Below are positions 55,415-64,000 of a stretch of 64,000 nt of DNA, piece by piece. Source of the DNA: Afipia sp. (lineage in GTDB: Bacteria; Pseudomonadota; Alphaproteobacteria; Rhizobiales; Xanthobacteraceae). The notes beneath the pieces were generated by a model, which was not told the DNA's origin, searched no databases, and worked only from the letters and a program-made list of their open reading frames with translations. The stretch covers positions 186,001 through 250,000 of the forward strand of contig JANINQ010000001.1 of NCBI GenBank assembly GCA_024508675.1, in the 5' to 3' direction. Both the position numbers and the translations under genes were made by a program. Each line of letters begins with the position of its first letter. The first letter of the stretch is position 1.

Positions 55415-56397
55415 TGGCTGCGAACGGGTCTCAGGAAAAGGTCGATGTGCTGATTTATGGCCCGTCAAAGCCGGTGGTCGACAACGGTTTTTCCGCGGAC
55501 TTCGTCCTGCATAAATTCGAGAACCAGCGCGATCTCGGTCGCATCTCGCCGGAGGTTGCGGCGCGCATTCGCGGTATTGCCGTGACCGGTCTCGTGCAGG
55601 CCGATGCGGCGATGCTCGCGAAGTTCCCCAAGACTGAAATCGTGTCGAGCTTCGGCGTCGGTTATGACCATGTCGATTTCAAGTATGCCGCTGGCCACAA
55701 CATCATCGTCACCAACACACCGGATGTGCTGACGGAGGAAGTCGCGGACACCGCACTCGGCCTTTTGATCGCAACCCTGCGCGAATTTATCGAGGCCGAC
55801 CGCTATCTGCGCGCCGGCCACTGGAGCACGAAGGGCTTTCCGCTCAGCCGGGGTTCGCTCCGCGACCGCAAGGTTGGGATGGTCGGCATGGGCCGCATCG
55901 GTCAGGCCATCGCGCGGCGTCTCGACGCCTCGCTGGTGCCGGTGGTCTATCACTCGCGCAATCCGGCGAAGGGCGTCACCTACAAGCACTATCCGAACCT
56001 GATCGAGATGGCCAAGGACGTCGACACGCTGATTGCGATCACGCCGGGCGGTCCGTCGACTGCGAAAATGATCAACGCCGAGGTGCTGAAGGCGCTTGGC
56101 CCGCGCGGGGTTTTCATCAATGTCGCGCGCGGTTCGGTGGCGGACGAAGATGCGCTGATCGCCGCGCTCAAGGATGGGACCATCATGGCTGCCGGCCTCG
56201 ATGTGTTCGCGAACGAGCCGGAAGTTCCGGATGCGTTGAAGGTGATGAAGAACGTGGTGCTGCTGCCGCATATTGCGTCCGCTTCGATCACGACGCGCAA
56301 TGCGATGGATCAGCTCGTGGTGGATAATCTCAAGCTCTGGTTCGATGGCAAGGCACCGCTGACGCCGATTGCCGAGACGCCGCTGAAGGGCCGTTGA
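55414..56397 (+). CDS. D-isomer-specific 2-hydroxyacid dehydrogenase
   Basis: A 327-residue NAD(P)-dependent oxidoreductase. The dinucleotide motif is GMGRIGQ (158-164). The catalytic residues R239 (NVARGSV), E268 (FANEPEVP) and H286 (LLPHIASAS) are in place. It would interconvert a 2-oxoacid and a D-2-hydroxyacid, such as glyoxylate or hydroxypyruvate reduction. Its ATG overlaps the permease stop by one base (TAATG), so it is dedicated to the importer operon. The natural substrate is unknown. Confidence 0.95.
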   Translation: MAANGSQEKVDVLIYGPSKPVVDNGFSADFVLHKFENQRDLGRISPEVAARIRGIAVTGLVQADAAMLAKFPKTEIVSSFGVGYDHVDFKYAAGHNIIVTNTPDVLTEEVADTALGLLIATLREFIEADRYLRAGHWSTKGFPLSRGSLRDRKVGMVGMGRIGQAIARRLDASLVPVVYHSRNPAKGVTYKHYPNLIEMAKDVDTLIAITPGGPSTAKMINAEVLKALGPRGVFINVARGSVADEDALIAALKDGTIMAAGLDVFANEPEVPDALKVMKNVVLLPHIASASITTRNAMDQLVVDNLKLWFDGKAPLTPIAETPLKGR

Positions 56398-56402
56398 CAG
56401 TG

Positions 56403-57128
56403 ATGCGCACCGCGCCGAACGGACTCAAAAAATCACGGACGGGCATGCAGATATGTCTGCTTGCCGTCGCGATGATTGTCATGAGTATCCGGGGTGTCGC
56501 GGCACAGGATGCGCGTTCGCTGGCGGGTGAAATGGTCGGCCAGTGGGAGCTGTCCACGGCGGGGCGTGACAAGACCTGCGTGGTCACACTCAAGAACGAA
56601 ACCTCTCCGCAGGGGTTGAAACTCGAACTGGAGAAGGGTTGCGGCGACGCGCTTCCCTTCGCCAAGGCCATTGTCGCGTGGAATGTCAAAGGCCTTGATC
56701 TTGTGCGCCTGCAGGATGCGAAAGGGGAGTCGGTCATCGACTTCACCGAAGTCGAGAGCGGAATCTTCGAGGGGCGCCGCGAGGGCGAGGGAATTTATCT
56801 TCTGCAGAATCTCGCGGCGGCTCGCGCGCTGTCGAAATCGACCGATCAACTGATCGGCGACTGGACGATGGTCCGGGGCAGCGGAAAATCGATCTGCGGG
56901 CTGACCCTCACCAACACCGAAACGACGCCTGAGAATTTCGCGGTGTTCCTCAAACCGAAGTGCGATCCGCTGGTGGCCGCGTTTGCACCGACGCTGTGGC
57001 GGATCGAGCGCGGTGAACTGCTGCTGCTGTCGGCCAAAGGTGAAATCTGGCGCTTCGAAGCCGATGACAATGCCCAGTGGCGGCGCATTCCCGATAGCGC
57101 CGATCCGCTGCTGCTGGTGCGGCAGTAG
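56403..57128 (+). CDS. Exported protein with two AprI/Inh-like domains
   Basis: A 241-residue protein with a signal peptide cleaved near VAAQD. Two similar halves follow: residues ~35-130 (EMVGQWELSTAGRDKTCVVTLKN) and ~140-241 (LIGDWTMVRGSGKSICGLTLTN). Each has the G.W.....G...C...L pattern of the AprI/Inh barrel that inhibits serralysin-type metalloproteases and of Omp19-like relatives. The ATG lies five bases after the dehydrogenase stop. Two earlier in-frame starts (TTG 56394, GTG 56400) overlap that stop region. The target protease, if any, is not in the window. Confidence 0.78.
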   Translation: MRTAPNGLKKSRTGMQICLLAVAMIVMSIRGVAAQDARSLAGEMVGQWELSTAGRDKTCVVTLKNETSPQGLKLELEKGCGDALPFAKAIVAWNVKGLDLVRLQDAKGESVIDFTEVESGIFEGRREGEGIYLLQNLAAARALSKSTDQLIGDWTMVRGSGKSICGLTLTNTETTPENFAVFLKPKCDPLVAAFAPTLWRIERGELLLLSAKGEIWRFEADDNAQWRRIPDSADPLLLVRQ

Positions 57129-57154
57129 GTTCTGAGATTCATTTCGGCAAGAAC

Positions 57155-57252
57155 GTCATTCCGGACGGGTCGCGAAGCGGACCCGAACCGGAATCTCGCA
57201 GGGATTGATCGAGATTCCGGGCTCGCTCGTTTCACTCGCGCCCCGGAATGAC
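57155..57252. repeat. Nested inverted repeat, REP-like intergenic element
   Basis: GTCATTCCGG (57155-57164) is the reverse complement of CCGGAATGAC (57243-57252). Inside it, CCGGAATCTCG (57188-57198) pairs with CGAGATTCCGG (57210-57220). The element separates the convergent Inh-like gene and radC. A GTCATTCCGG...CCGGAATGAC frame is a common dispersed repeat in Bradyrhizobium relatives, to my knowledge. Confidence 0.85.
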
Positions 57253-57261
57253 GTGCCGTTA

Positions 57262-57984
57262 CTACATCAGCCGCAGCCCCTTGAGGCTGGCATGGCCGTT
57301 CTTGCCGACAATGATGTGATCGTGCACGGAAATGCCGAGCGGACTTGCGATCGCCATGATCGATTTCGTCATCTGGACATCGGCGGTCGAAGGCGTCGGA
57401 TCGCCGGACGGATGATTGTGCACCAGAATAATGGCGGTAGCGGAGAGTTCGAGCGCGCGCTTCACCACTTCGCGCGGATAGACCGGCGTGTGATCGATCG
57501 TGCCCACCTGCTGCAATTCGTCGGCGATCAGTTGATTGCGCTTGTCGAGAAACAGAATCCGGAACTGCTCCTTGTCGGCGAAGGCCATTGCCGCGCGGCA
57601 GTATTCGATCACCGACGACCACGACGACAGCACGGTCTTCTGGGTGTTGATCTGGCCTCTGGCGACGCGGCTTGCGGTCGCCGCGATCAGCTTGATCTCG
57701 GTGATCGCCGAATCGCCAAGCCCGCTGATCTCCTTGAGGCGCAGTTCAGGGGCATGGACCACTTCCGCGAACGATCCGAATTTCGCAATCAGCGATTTCG
57801 CCAGAGGCTTGACGTCGCGCCGCGGTAGCGCGCGAAACAGCACCATCTCGAGCAATTCGTAGTCACTGAGCGCATCGGGGCCGGCATCGCGGAAGCGGTC
57901 GCGCAGCCGTTCGCGATGGCCATGGTAGTGCGGCGCTTCGGAAAAGCCGGTGGGGTCAGGTGGCTCTTTGGGCTTTGTCGGCAT
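57262..57984 (-). CDS. radC: RadC family JAB1/MPN-domain protein
   Basis: A 240-residue protein. The N-terminal helix-hairpin-helix region has [23 protein letters not shown]. The C-terminal JAMM metal site is H189-N-H191-P-S-G-D-P-T-P-S with D202 as third ligand. Despite its name, RadC is not a proven DNA repair enzyme; the JAMM fold suggests a metallo-peptidase or nuclease-related role. ATG 57984 ([10 protein letters not shown]) is preferred to an extension 19 codons longer. It is last in the map-radC direction of transcription. Confidence 0.92.
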   Translation of the reverse strand: MPTKPKEPPDPTGFSEAPHYHGHRERLRDRFRDAGPDALSDYELLEMVLFRALPRRDVKPLAKSLIAKFGSFAEVVHAPELRLKEISGLGDSAITEIKLIAATASRVARGQINTQKTVLSSWSSVIEYCRAAMAFADKEQFRILFLDKRNQLIADELQQVGTIDHTPVYPREVVKRALELSATAIILVHNHPSGDPTPSTADVQMTKSIMAIASPLGISVHDHIIVGKNGHASLKGLRLM

Positions 57985-58099
57985 GGCGCAATGCGTGCTC
58001 AAGTATGCACAGAGCATCGCTTTGAGCCGCTCTATTTGCAACCGGCTTTATGCGGGTATCGATGGAAGCAATGCAGAGCTTCGCTGTCAGCGCCCGACA

Positions 58100-58924
58100 T
58101 CAGGTCCGGTAAGGCGGCTTGTCCAGCTTGCCGGGCGAGAGCGTGAAAATTTCCACGCCGTCCGCTGTCACGCCGACCGAATGCTCGAACTGCGCCGACA
58201 GCGAGCGGTCGCGCGTTACCGCGGTCCAGCCGTCGGACAGCACCTTTACATGCGGCTTGCCGAGATTGATCATCGGCTCGATGGTGAAGAACATGCCGGG
58301 CTTCAGCGGCACGCCTTCGCCGGGGCGGCCGATGTGAATGATGTTCGGCTCATCGTGGAACATGCGGCCGAGACCATGGCCGCAGAAATCCCGCACCACG
58401 CTCATCTGCTGCGGCTCGACAAAGCTCTGGATCGCATGGCCGATGTCCCCGGTGGTGGCACCGGGCTTCACCGCCGCGATGCCGCGCATCATCGCTTCAT
58501 AGGTGACATCGATCAGCCGTTCGGCACGGCGCGAAATCTCGCCGACCGCATACATGCGGCTGGAGTCGCCATACCATCCATCGACGATCATGGTCACGTC
58601 GACATTGACGATGTCGCCTTCCTTCAGCGGCCGGTCGCCGGGCATGCCGTGGCAGACCACATGATTGATCGAGGTGCAGGTCGAATAGCGATAGCCGCGA
58701 TACATCAGCGTCGCGGGGTAGGCCTTGTGATCGAACGCGAACTTGCGGACGAAATCGTCGATCTGCGAGGTGAAGATGCCGGGCCGGACGATGGCGACCA
58801 GTTCGTCGAGGCACTTGGCAACCAGCGACCCCGCCTTTCGCATGCCGGCAAAAGCCTGCGGACCGTGCAGCTTGATCTGCCCGGTTTTGCGGAGGGAGGT
58901 ATCGGTGGCTTCGACGTAGGTCAT
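58100..58924 (-). CDS. map: Type I methionine aminopeptidase
   Basis: A 274-residue dinuclear metalloenzyme that removes the initiator Met from nascent proteins. Conserved metal-ligand segments are VNVDVTMIVDGWYGDSSRMY (two Asp), FCGHGLGRMFHDEPNI (His), MFFTIEPMIN (Glu) and RSLSAQFEHSVGVT (Glu). The start MTYVEATDTSLRKTGQIKL is as expected for this group. It is followed on the same strand by radC, 115 bases downstream, and preceded by sfsA. Confidence 0.96.
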   Translation of the reverse strand: MTYVEATDTSLRKTGQIKLHGPQAFAGMRKAGSLVAKCLDELVAIVRPGIFTSQIDDFVRKFAFDHKAYPATLMYRGYRYSTCTSINHVVCHGMPGDRPLKEGDIVNVDVTMIVDGWYGDSSRMYAVGEISRRAERLIDVTYEAMMRGIAAVKPGATTGDIGHAIQSFVEPQQMSVVRDFCGHGLGRMFHDEPNIIHIGRPGEGVPLKPGMFFTIEPMINLGKPHVKVLSDGWTAVTRDRSLSAQFEHSVGVTADGVEIFTLSPGKLDKPPYRT

Positions 58925-59061
58925 GCGGATTCTGGCTTCAGATCAGGGGATGGAGTGAATTTCCGCTCAATTTAATGGATGCAGGCTCGAGTGCAAGCGG
59001 CTCCCGTGCCGGGCTGCCAAGCCTTATCGGAAGGCCTGATTTCAGGGCTTTCTTGCACGTT

Positions 59062-59790
59062 TCAGCCCTCGATTGGAATGGAACGGTCGAGCCTGATCTC
59101 CTGGCGGGTCAATGCGCAGGTCCAGGCCAGGGCTTCGACGCCTGATTTGCGGGCCTTGTCGAAGGCACGCGCATAGGCCGGGTCGATATCGCGCGCGAGG
59201 GCGAACGATTGCGCCGAGCCGATCTGGATCACGAACAGCATCACCGCGCGGGCGCCGGAAGCGACCATTCTGGCCAGTTCGTCGAGATGCTTGGCGCCGC
59301 GCGCTGTCACCGAATCCGGGAATTCCGCGATGCCCGTGCGGCGCATCAGATGCACGTTCTTGACTTCCACATAGCAGGGTGGCCGCGCCGGGTCTTCCAG
59401 CAGGAAATCGATCCGCGAGCCCTTGCCGTTGATGATGCGGCCATACTTCACTTCGCGGCGGATGGTGGCGTAGCCCATCAGGTCAGGGATGACGCCCGCG
59501 GCAAGCGCCTCGGCGACAATCGGGTTGGGATGCATGGTGTTGACGCCGGTCAGCTCAAGGCCGCCGCCAAAATCCGCTTCGACAAGTTCCCACGAGTAAG
59601 GCAGCTTGCGCGCAAGGCTGGGCGATTTCGATAGCCACACCCGCGCGCCTTCCGCCTGCAGGCCTGTCATCGCGCCGGGATTGGCGACATGCGCGGTGAT
59701 CACGCTGCCGTCGGCGAGCTGAACGTCGGCGAGAAAACGCTTGTAGCGGCGGATCAGGGTCGCCGGGATCAGCTCATTGGCAAAGCGCAT
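59062..59790 (-). CDS. sfsA: SfsA family DNA/RNA-binding nuclease-like protein
   Basis: A 242-residue SfsA protein. Recognisable blocks are [27 protein letters not shown], the [23 protein letters not shown] motif with PD-(D/E)XK-like Asp, Glu and Lys, and RGAKHLDEL. It was first known for a sugar-fermentation phenotype in E. coli; a nucleic-acid role is more likely. It starts six bases after the MscS-type channel gene on the same strand, so the two are co-transcribed. Confidence 0.95.
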   Translation of the reverse strand: MRFANELIPATLIRRYKRFLADVQLADGSVITAHVANPGAMTGLQAEGARVWLSKSPSLARKLPYSWELVEADFGGGLELTGVNTMHPNPIVAEALAAGVIPDLMGYATIRREVKYGRIINGKGSRIDFLLEDPARPPCYVEVKNVHLMRRTGIAEFPDSVTARGAKHLDELARMVASGARAVMLFVIQIGSAQSFALARDIDPAYARAFDKARKSGVEALAWTCALTRQEIRLDRSIPIEG

Positions 59791-59796
59791 GCGATG

Positions 59797-61110
59797 TCAG
59801 GTTCGCTCTTCGATCACTGTTTCGACCGGCAGCGCGCCGCCGCGCACACGGATTTCGCGCACCGGATACGGCACGCGGATGTTCTCGCTCTTGAACGCGT
59901 TCCACAGCTTCAGCATGACGTCGCTTTTGACGTTGTCGGCGCCGATGTCGAGATCGGCCACCCAGAAGGTCAGCGAGAATTTCATGCCGGTTTCGGCAAA
60001 CTCCGTCAGCAGGCAGTTCGGGGCCTTGAAGGTCGCAACATTCGCGGTCTTCGATGCGATGTCGATGGCGAGCTTGCAGACGAGGTTCGGATCGGCGTCA
60101 TAGTTGGTGGCGAAATTCACCTTCACCAGCATGTTCTTGTTGGTGTAGGTCCAGTTCACCACCCGCTGGGTCACCAGATCCTCGTTCGGAATCAGGATTT
60201 CGCGTCCGTCACCCGCTGCGACGGAAATATAGCGCGTGTTCATGGCGCTGATCTTGCCCGAACTGTCGCCGATGGTGATGAGATCGCCTGGCTTCACCGA
60301 CTTGTCCGCCAGCAGGATCACGCCGCTGATGAAATTGGCGACGATTTTCTGCAGGCCGAAACCGAGGCCGACACCGATGGCGCCGGAGAACAATGCAAAT
60401 GCGGACAGGTCGATGCCTGCCGCGCTCATCACCACGGCAAATGCGCCCACCATCAGCAGGAGGCGGACCATCTTGATCAGCAGCACCTGAACCGATGGCG
60501 TCAGATCGCGCGACCGCGAAATCCGCGATTCGAAGAAGTTGCCCAGCATGCCGACCAGCCAGAGCGCGATGCCGAGCGACACCACGACCTTCAGGATCAG
60601 CAGCGGTGTCACCCGCAGCGCGCCAAGCGGGATCGAGACCGAATCGAGCATCGCCGCCACATCGTCCAGCTTGCCGATGATGCTCAGCGCCGCGACGATC
60701 CATGCCGCCACGGACACCGCGCGGACCACGAACTCGTTGCGGATCAGCCCGGTCGCGATACGGATGATGACCCATGCGGTGGCGAGGCTGGCCGCGGTGG
60801 AGAGCAAGTAGCCGTGCCGCAGCACTTCAGTCTTCACGATGACGGCGCGGGATATGCTGATCAGCAGCGCAAAGATGATCGTTCCCGCGCGGTTCATCAG
60901 GACGCGGATCAGCACGCGCAGCGGCGCAGGCAGGCCCATTCCCAGCGATGTCGGATTGACCCGTGCGCGCAGGAAGCTGGCCGCAGCCAGCGACAGGCCC
61001 GCGGCGGCCAGGATGATGCCGGCCTGCATGTAGAACCAGGGCGACACGATATAGGCCTCGGCGGACTTGATGCTGGCCTTGAGCGCCTGCTGGATATCTT
61101 CCCATTCCAT
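59797..61110 (-). CDS. MscS-type mechanosensitive ion channel protein
   Basis: A 437-residue inner-membrane protein with about five hydrophobic segments in the N-terminal half. The MscS pore helix and beta domain have FALFSGAIGVGLGFGLQKIVANFISGVILL, SVKPGDLITIGDSSGKISAMN and GREILIPNEDLVTQRVVNWT. It would open under membrane tension to release solutes. The ATG at 61110 (MEWEDIQQALKASIKS) was chosen over a longer reading that lacks conserved sequence. It is divergent from the antiporter gene at 61380. Confidence 0.94.
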   Translation of the reverse strand: MEWEDIQQALKASIKSAEAYIVSPWFYMQAGIILAAAGLSLAAASFLRARVNPTSLGMGLPAPLRVLIRVLMNRAGTIIFALLISISRAVIVKTEVLRHGYLLSTAASLATAWVIIRIATGLIRNEFVVRAVSVAAWIVAALSIIGKLDDVAAMLDSVSIPLGALRVTPLLILKVVVSLGIALWLVGMLGNFFESRISRSRDLTPSVQVLLIKMVRLLLMVGAFAVVMSAAGIDLSAFALFSGAIGVGLGFGLQKIVANFISGVILLADKSVKPGDLITIGDSSGKISAMNTRYISVAAGDGREILIPNEDLVTQRVVNWTYTNKNMLVKVNFATNYDADPNLVCKLAIDIASKTANVATFKAPNCLLTEFAETGMKFSLTFWVADLDIGADNVKSDVMLKLWNAFKSENIRVPYPVREIRVRGGALPVETVIEERT

Positions 61111-61379
61111 GGGCAATTGACCTTGCTGGAGAAGCGGGCGTTTGCCCGCCTGACGGTGCGACGGAAGACGGCTCTGGGGCGGATTCCGGCCCGATTCGCG
61201 AGTGCGCCAGAATCCCACATTCCGCGGCCGGTGTCCGAGAATCCCGCGTGCGGGGACTTACACCAGCAAATCCGGCACAATCGTGATCGCGCGACAAATC
61301 GGTTGGCGTCAGGCCGTCACGACGATATTCATGCAAGTGCAGGTAATTCGGATCACGCGGACGGAGACAGACAGCGCTA

Positions 61380-63176
61380 ATGGCATCCCTCGACTCGGTC
61401 AGCATTGCCATTCTGCTTGGCTCGGTTCTCGTGATGGCGGGCATTCTGTCCAGCCTGCTCGCCCTGCGGTTCGGCGCCCCGCTGCTGCTGGTCTTTCTTT
61501 TTGTCGGCATCCTTGCCGGTGACAGCGGTCCGGGCGGCATCCGCTTCGACGATGTCAGGACGACGTATCTGGTCGGTTCGGTGGCGCTGGCGCTGATCCT
61601 GTTCGACGGTGGATTGAAGACGCGCTTCCAGAGTATCAGCGCCGTCCTTGCGCCTTCCGCCGCGCTGGCCACCATCGGCGTGCTGCTCTCGGCGCTGATC
61701 ACCGCGCCGGTCGCCAAATATGCTCTCGGGATCGGCTGGCCGGAGGCGCTGATGGTGGGTGCCGTGGTTGGCTCCACCGACGCGGCTGCGGTGTTTCTTC
61801 TGGTGCACAGCCAGGGGCTTCGCCTGCGCCCGCGTGTCGGTGCAACGCTCGAGGTCGAGTCCGGTACCAACGATCCGTTCGCGATTTTTCTCACCCTGAT
61901 GCTGGTGGAATTCCTGTCCGTCGGCCAGAGCTCGGCGGGGCATATCGTGCTTCAGCTCGCCCGCGAGAGCGTACTCGGCGTGGTGTTCGGAGCCTTGGGC
62001 GGCTGGCTTGTGGTGTTTGCGCTCAACCGCGTCGCCTTGCCGCAGGGGCTGCACGCGCCCTTCGTGACCACGGCGGCGCTGGTGATCTTCGGAATATCGC
62101 AGATCTCGCATGCTTCGGGATTCCTCGCGGTCTATCTCGCCGGCATGATCATCGGCAACCGCCCGACCCGCGCGCACAACTCCGTTGTCGCCTTTCTCGA
62201 TGCTGCGACCTGGCTGGCGCAGATCGTGATGTTCGTGCTGCTTGGCCTGCTGGTGTCGCCGGAGCGAACCCTCGGGACTGTGCTGCCTGCCGTCGCCGTG
62301 GCGCTGGTGCTAATGCTGGTGGCGCGGCCCATCGCGGTGTTTCTCTGCCTCGCGCCGTTCCGGTTCAACTGGCGTGAAAAGAGTTTTATCGCCTGGGTCG
62401 GCCTGCGCGGCGCGGTGGCGATCTTTCTGGCGTCGATCCCGATGCTGGTCGGATTGCCGAATGCGCAGCTTTACTTCGATGTCGCCTTTGTGGTCGTGCT
62501 GATCTCCCTGTTGCTGCAGGGCTGGACACTTGCTACGGCGGCGCGATGGTTGCACGTGGCGCTGCCGCGCGCGGAGCGTGGCCCTCGGCGTGTCGAACTC
62601 GATCTGCCGGGGCAGCTCGAACAGCAGCTTGTTGGCTATCCGGTACGCGCCAACAGCCTGTTCCTGAAGCGCGGGCTGATCCCGTCATGGTCGAAACCGA
62701 CACTGGTGATCCGTGACGAGAAAATTCTTTCGCCGGTTGAAGCCGAGCCGGTGGTGAAGGGCGATTACCTGTATCTGCTCGCTCCGCCCGAAAAGGCCGA
62801 AGCGCTCGACCGCTTCTTTGTCGATATGCCCGCGGTGCCAGCGCCGGACCCGCATCTGCTCGGCGACTTCATGATGCCGGGCGACGTGACGCTCAAGGAC
62901 GTTGCCGATATTTACGGCGTCACGATCGCACCGAGCGACGCGCATCTGACATTGGCGGATTATTTCGACATTCACCTCGATCATGCGCCGCGTGTCGGTG
63001 CGACGGTGCCGCTCGATACCATCATACTGGTGGCGCGCAACATCGGCGGCAATCGCGTCAATGTCGTCGGCCTGCGTCTGCCGGAAGACGAGGAGCCGCT
63101 CGCCGTTCCGCAAACCCGCGCCGCCGTTGCCAGGCGCAAGGTGGCGCGCGCCTGGAGCCGGCTGCAGTCGCCGTAA
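61380..63176 (+). CDS. Potassium/proton antiporter (CPA1, CvrA/NhaP2-like)
   Basis: A 598-residue cation:proton antiporter with about 12 helices. The CPA1 block TDAAAVFLLVHSQGLRLRPRVGATLEVESGTNDPFAIFLTL contains the ND pair expected at the ion site (quoted as LEVESGTNDP). After the membrane part comes a TrkA-C-like domain (LEQQLVGYPVRANSLFLKRG) and then a CorC/HlyC-like C-terminus, as in CvrA. It helps control K+ and turgor. It ends exactly next to the convergent ABC ATPase stop and is divergent from the osmotic MscS gene. Confidence 0.92.
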   Translation: MASLDSVSIAILLGSVLVMAGILSSLLALRFGAPLLLVFLFVGILAGDSGPGGIRFDDVRTTYLVGSVALALILFDGGLKTRFQSISAVLAPSAALATIGVLLSALITAPVAKYALGIGWPEALMVGAVVGSTDAAAVFLLVHSQGLRLRPRVGATLEVESGTNDPFAIFLTLMLVEFLSVGQSSAGHIVLQLARESVLGVVFGALGGWLVVFALNRVALPQGLHAPFVTTAALVIFGISQISHASGFLAVYLAGMIIGNRPTRAHNSVVAFLDAATWLAQIVMFVLLGLLVSPERTLGTVLPAVAVALVLMLVARPIAVFLCLAPFRFNWREKSFIAWVGLRGAVAIFLASIPMLVGLPNAQLYFDVAFVVVLISLLLQGWTLATAARWLHVALPRAERGPRRVELDLPGQLEQQLVGYPVRANSLFLKRGLIPSWSKPTLVIRDEKILSPVEAEPVVKGDYLYLLAPPEKAEALDRFFVDMPAVPAPDPHLLGDFMMPGDVTLKDVADIYGVTIAPSDAHLTLADYFDIHLDHAPRVGATVPLDTIILVARNIGGNRVNVVGLRLPEDEEPLAVPQTRAAVARRKVARAWSRLQSP

Positions 63177-63962
63177 CTACAATGCGCGGGACGGCAGCAG
63201 CAGCGGTCCGTCCGGCGTATCGACGCGGTTGACCGAAATGCCGAACACCTCGGCGATGCGTTCCGGTGTCAGCGCCAGAACCGGTGTGTCATTGGCGACA
63301 ATGCGGCCCTTATCCATCACCACAACGCGATCCGCGAACCGCATCGCCAGCGCAAGATCGTGGATGATGGCGAGCACTGCCGCGCCCTGATGCGCAATCC
63401 GCTGCAGCAGGTCCATCACGATCAACTGATGCCGCTCGTCGAGCGACGCCGTGGGCTCGTCGGCGATCAGCACGGCTGCTTCGGTGGCGAGCGCCCGCGC
63501 GATGGCCACGCGCGCCTGTTCACCGCCGGAAAGCGTCGTGATCAGCCGGGCGGAAAAGCTGCCGACGTCCGTCGACTCCATGGCGCGCTCGATGGCAATC
63601 CGGTCTTTCGCCGTGGTTTGCGAGAATGGATCGGCGTGCGGTTCGCGTCCGAGCGCCACGATGCTGTCCACCCGCATCGGCCAGTGGAATTCGTGTCCCT
63701 GTGGCAGATAGGAGATGGCGCGGGCACGAACGCGCGGCGCCAGTGTGTGCAGGTTCGCGCTATCAAACGCGATCGACCCTTCCGCCGCGATCAAGCCGGC
63801 CATGGCGCGCGCCAGCGTGGTTTTGCCTGCGCCGTTCGGTCCGGCGAGAATGGTCAGTTCGCCTGCATTCAATGTGAGGTCGGCATTGTCCACGATCCGG
63901 CGCGGTCCGCGAACAACCGTGAGACCGGAAGCGACGAGGCGCGGTGCGTCGTTGGTTCTCAT
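63177..63962 (-). CDS. Iron-siderophore/heme-type ABC transporter ATP-binding protein
   Basis: A 261-residue ATPase of the FepC/HmuV/BtuD group. Walker A is GPNGAGKTT (41-49), the signature is LSGGEQ (144-149), Walker B is VLIADE (164-169) and the D-loop is ASLDERH. The PQGHEFHWPMRVDSIVALGR Q-loop region is like heme and iron-chelate importers. The ATG at 63962 has GGAGG upstream and overlaps a TGA read from the upstream frame (ATGA). Its permease partner would lie beyond the right edge. The stop abuts the antiporter stop. Confidence 0.9.
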   Translation of the reverse strand: MRTNDAPRLVASGLTVVRGPRRIVDNADLTLNAGELTILAGPNGAGKTTLARAMAGLIAAEGSIAFDSANLHTLAPRVRARAISYLPQGHEFHWPMRVDSIVALGREPHADPFSQTTAKDRIAIERAMESTDVGSFSARLITTLSGGEQARVAIARALATEAAVLIADEPTASLDERHQLIVMDLLQRIAHQGAAVLAIIHDLALAMRFADRVVVMDKGRIVANDTPVLALTPERIAEVFGISVNRVDTPDGPLLLPSRAL

Positions 63963-64000
63963 TGTGGGCTGTCCTCCAACGCTCTGCGCTCATGGAAGAT
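63959..64000 (-). CDS. Possible 3' end of the upstream permease gene
   Basis: Thirteen codons and a TGA in one frame (ending ALEDSPQ) would stop within the ABC ATPase ATG (ATGA overlap), the usual layout for a FecCD permease followed by its ATPase. Too little sequence is present to recognise the protein. Call based on context only. Confidence 0.25.
   Translation of the reverse strand: MFHERRALEDSPQ

Noticed and set aside
59689-61380. A 563-codon plus-strand frame across sfsA and the MscS gene
   Set aside because: Low-complexity Gln/His/Arg-rich shadow of two well-supported minus-strand genes.

Overview
The window is a GC-rich chromosomal segment of an alphaproteobacterium, most likely from the Bradyrhizobium/Rhodopseudomonas/Afipia group. 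That placement is inferred from three things: the gene neighbourhoods (a Suv3-like helicase, an S4-domain protein, FdxA and CarD in a row; cobS-cobT; a tiny membrane protein between xerD and aroK), the AccA, ArgJ and CarD sequences as I remember them, and three intergenic palindrome families of a kind common in this group. I see no phage, insertion sequence, CRISPR array or rRNA. There is one tRNA, tRNA-Arg(CCU).

Positions 1-32,900 are mostly housekeeping. On the left are a DUF1178 fragment, a nitrilase-fold amidase, glutaredoxin, ComF, a degenerate methyltransferase, MutT, ArgJ, a periplasmic parvulin and SecA. Next come an L,D-transpeptidase, AccA, XerD, shikimate kinase with dehydroquinate synthase, a CNNM/CorC-type membrane protein, BolA, a J-domain protein and DedA. 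The aerobic cobaltochelatase subunits CobS and CobT follow, then ribosomal protein L28, the helicase/S4/FdxA/CarD row, an M48 metalloprotease and an SNase-like protein.

Positions 33,000-64,000 are more accessory. An acyl-CoA catabolic run (33,134-39,044) starts with an orphan branched-chain-type ABC binding protein and continues with a crotonase, a VOC protein, an NDP-forming acyl-CoA ligase and a short-chain dehydrogenase. After stress proteins, the tRNA and an orphan Bug-type binding protein comes a nickel locus: a perfect GTATGA-N16-TCATAC NikR-type operator, a TonB-dependent receptor and an HX4DH nickel/cobalt permease. An MBL-fold hydrolase, a patatin, a membrane-anchored glutamate-synthase-like protein and a large porin that joins an Omp25-like barrel to an OprB barrel follow.

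A creatininase-family amidohydrolase is divergent from a tightly coupled operon (52,770-57,128). That operon encodes an NMT1/THI5-like ABC importer, a D-2-hydroxyacid dehydrogenase and a tandem Inh-like protein. The right end holds RadC, methionine aminopeptidase, SfsA, an MscS-type channel, a K+/H+ antiporter and an iron/heme-type ABC ATPase.

The strongest regulatory signal is the NikR operator. It ties an outer-membrane receptor and an inner-membrane permease into one predicted nickel-uptake operon. I found no clearly unprecedented multi-gene system. The best leads are the nickel operon, the double-barrel porin, the creatininase/ABC locus with its tandem Inh protein, and structured intercistronic RNA elements in cobST and in the catabolic cluster.
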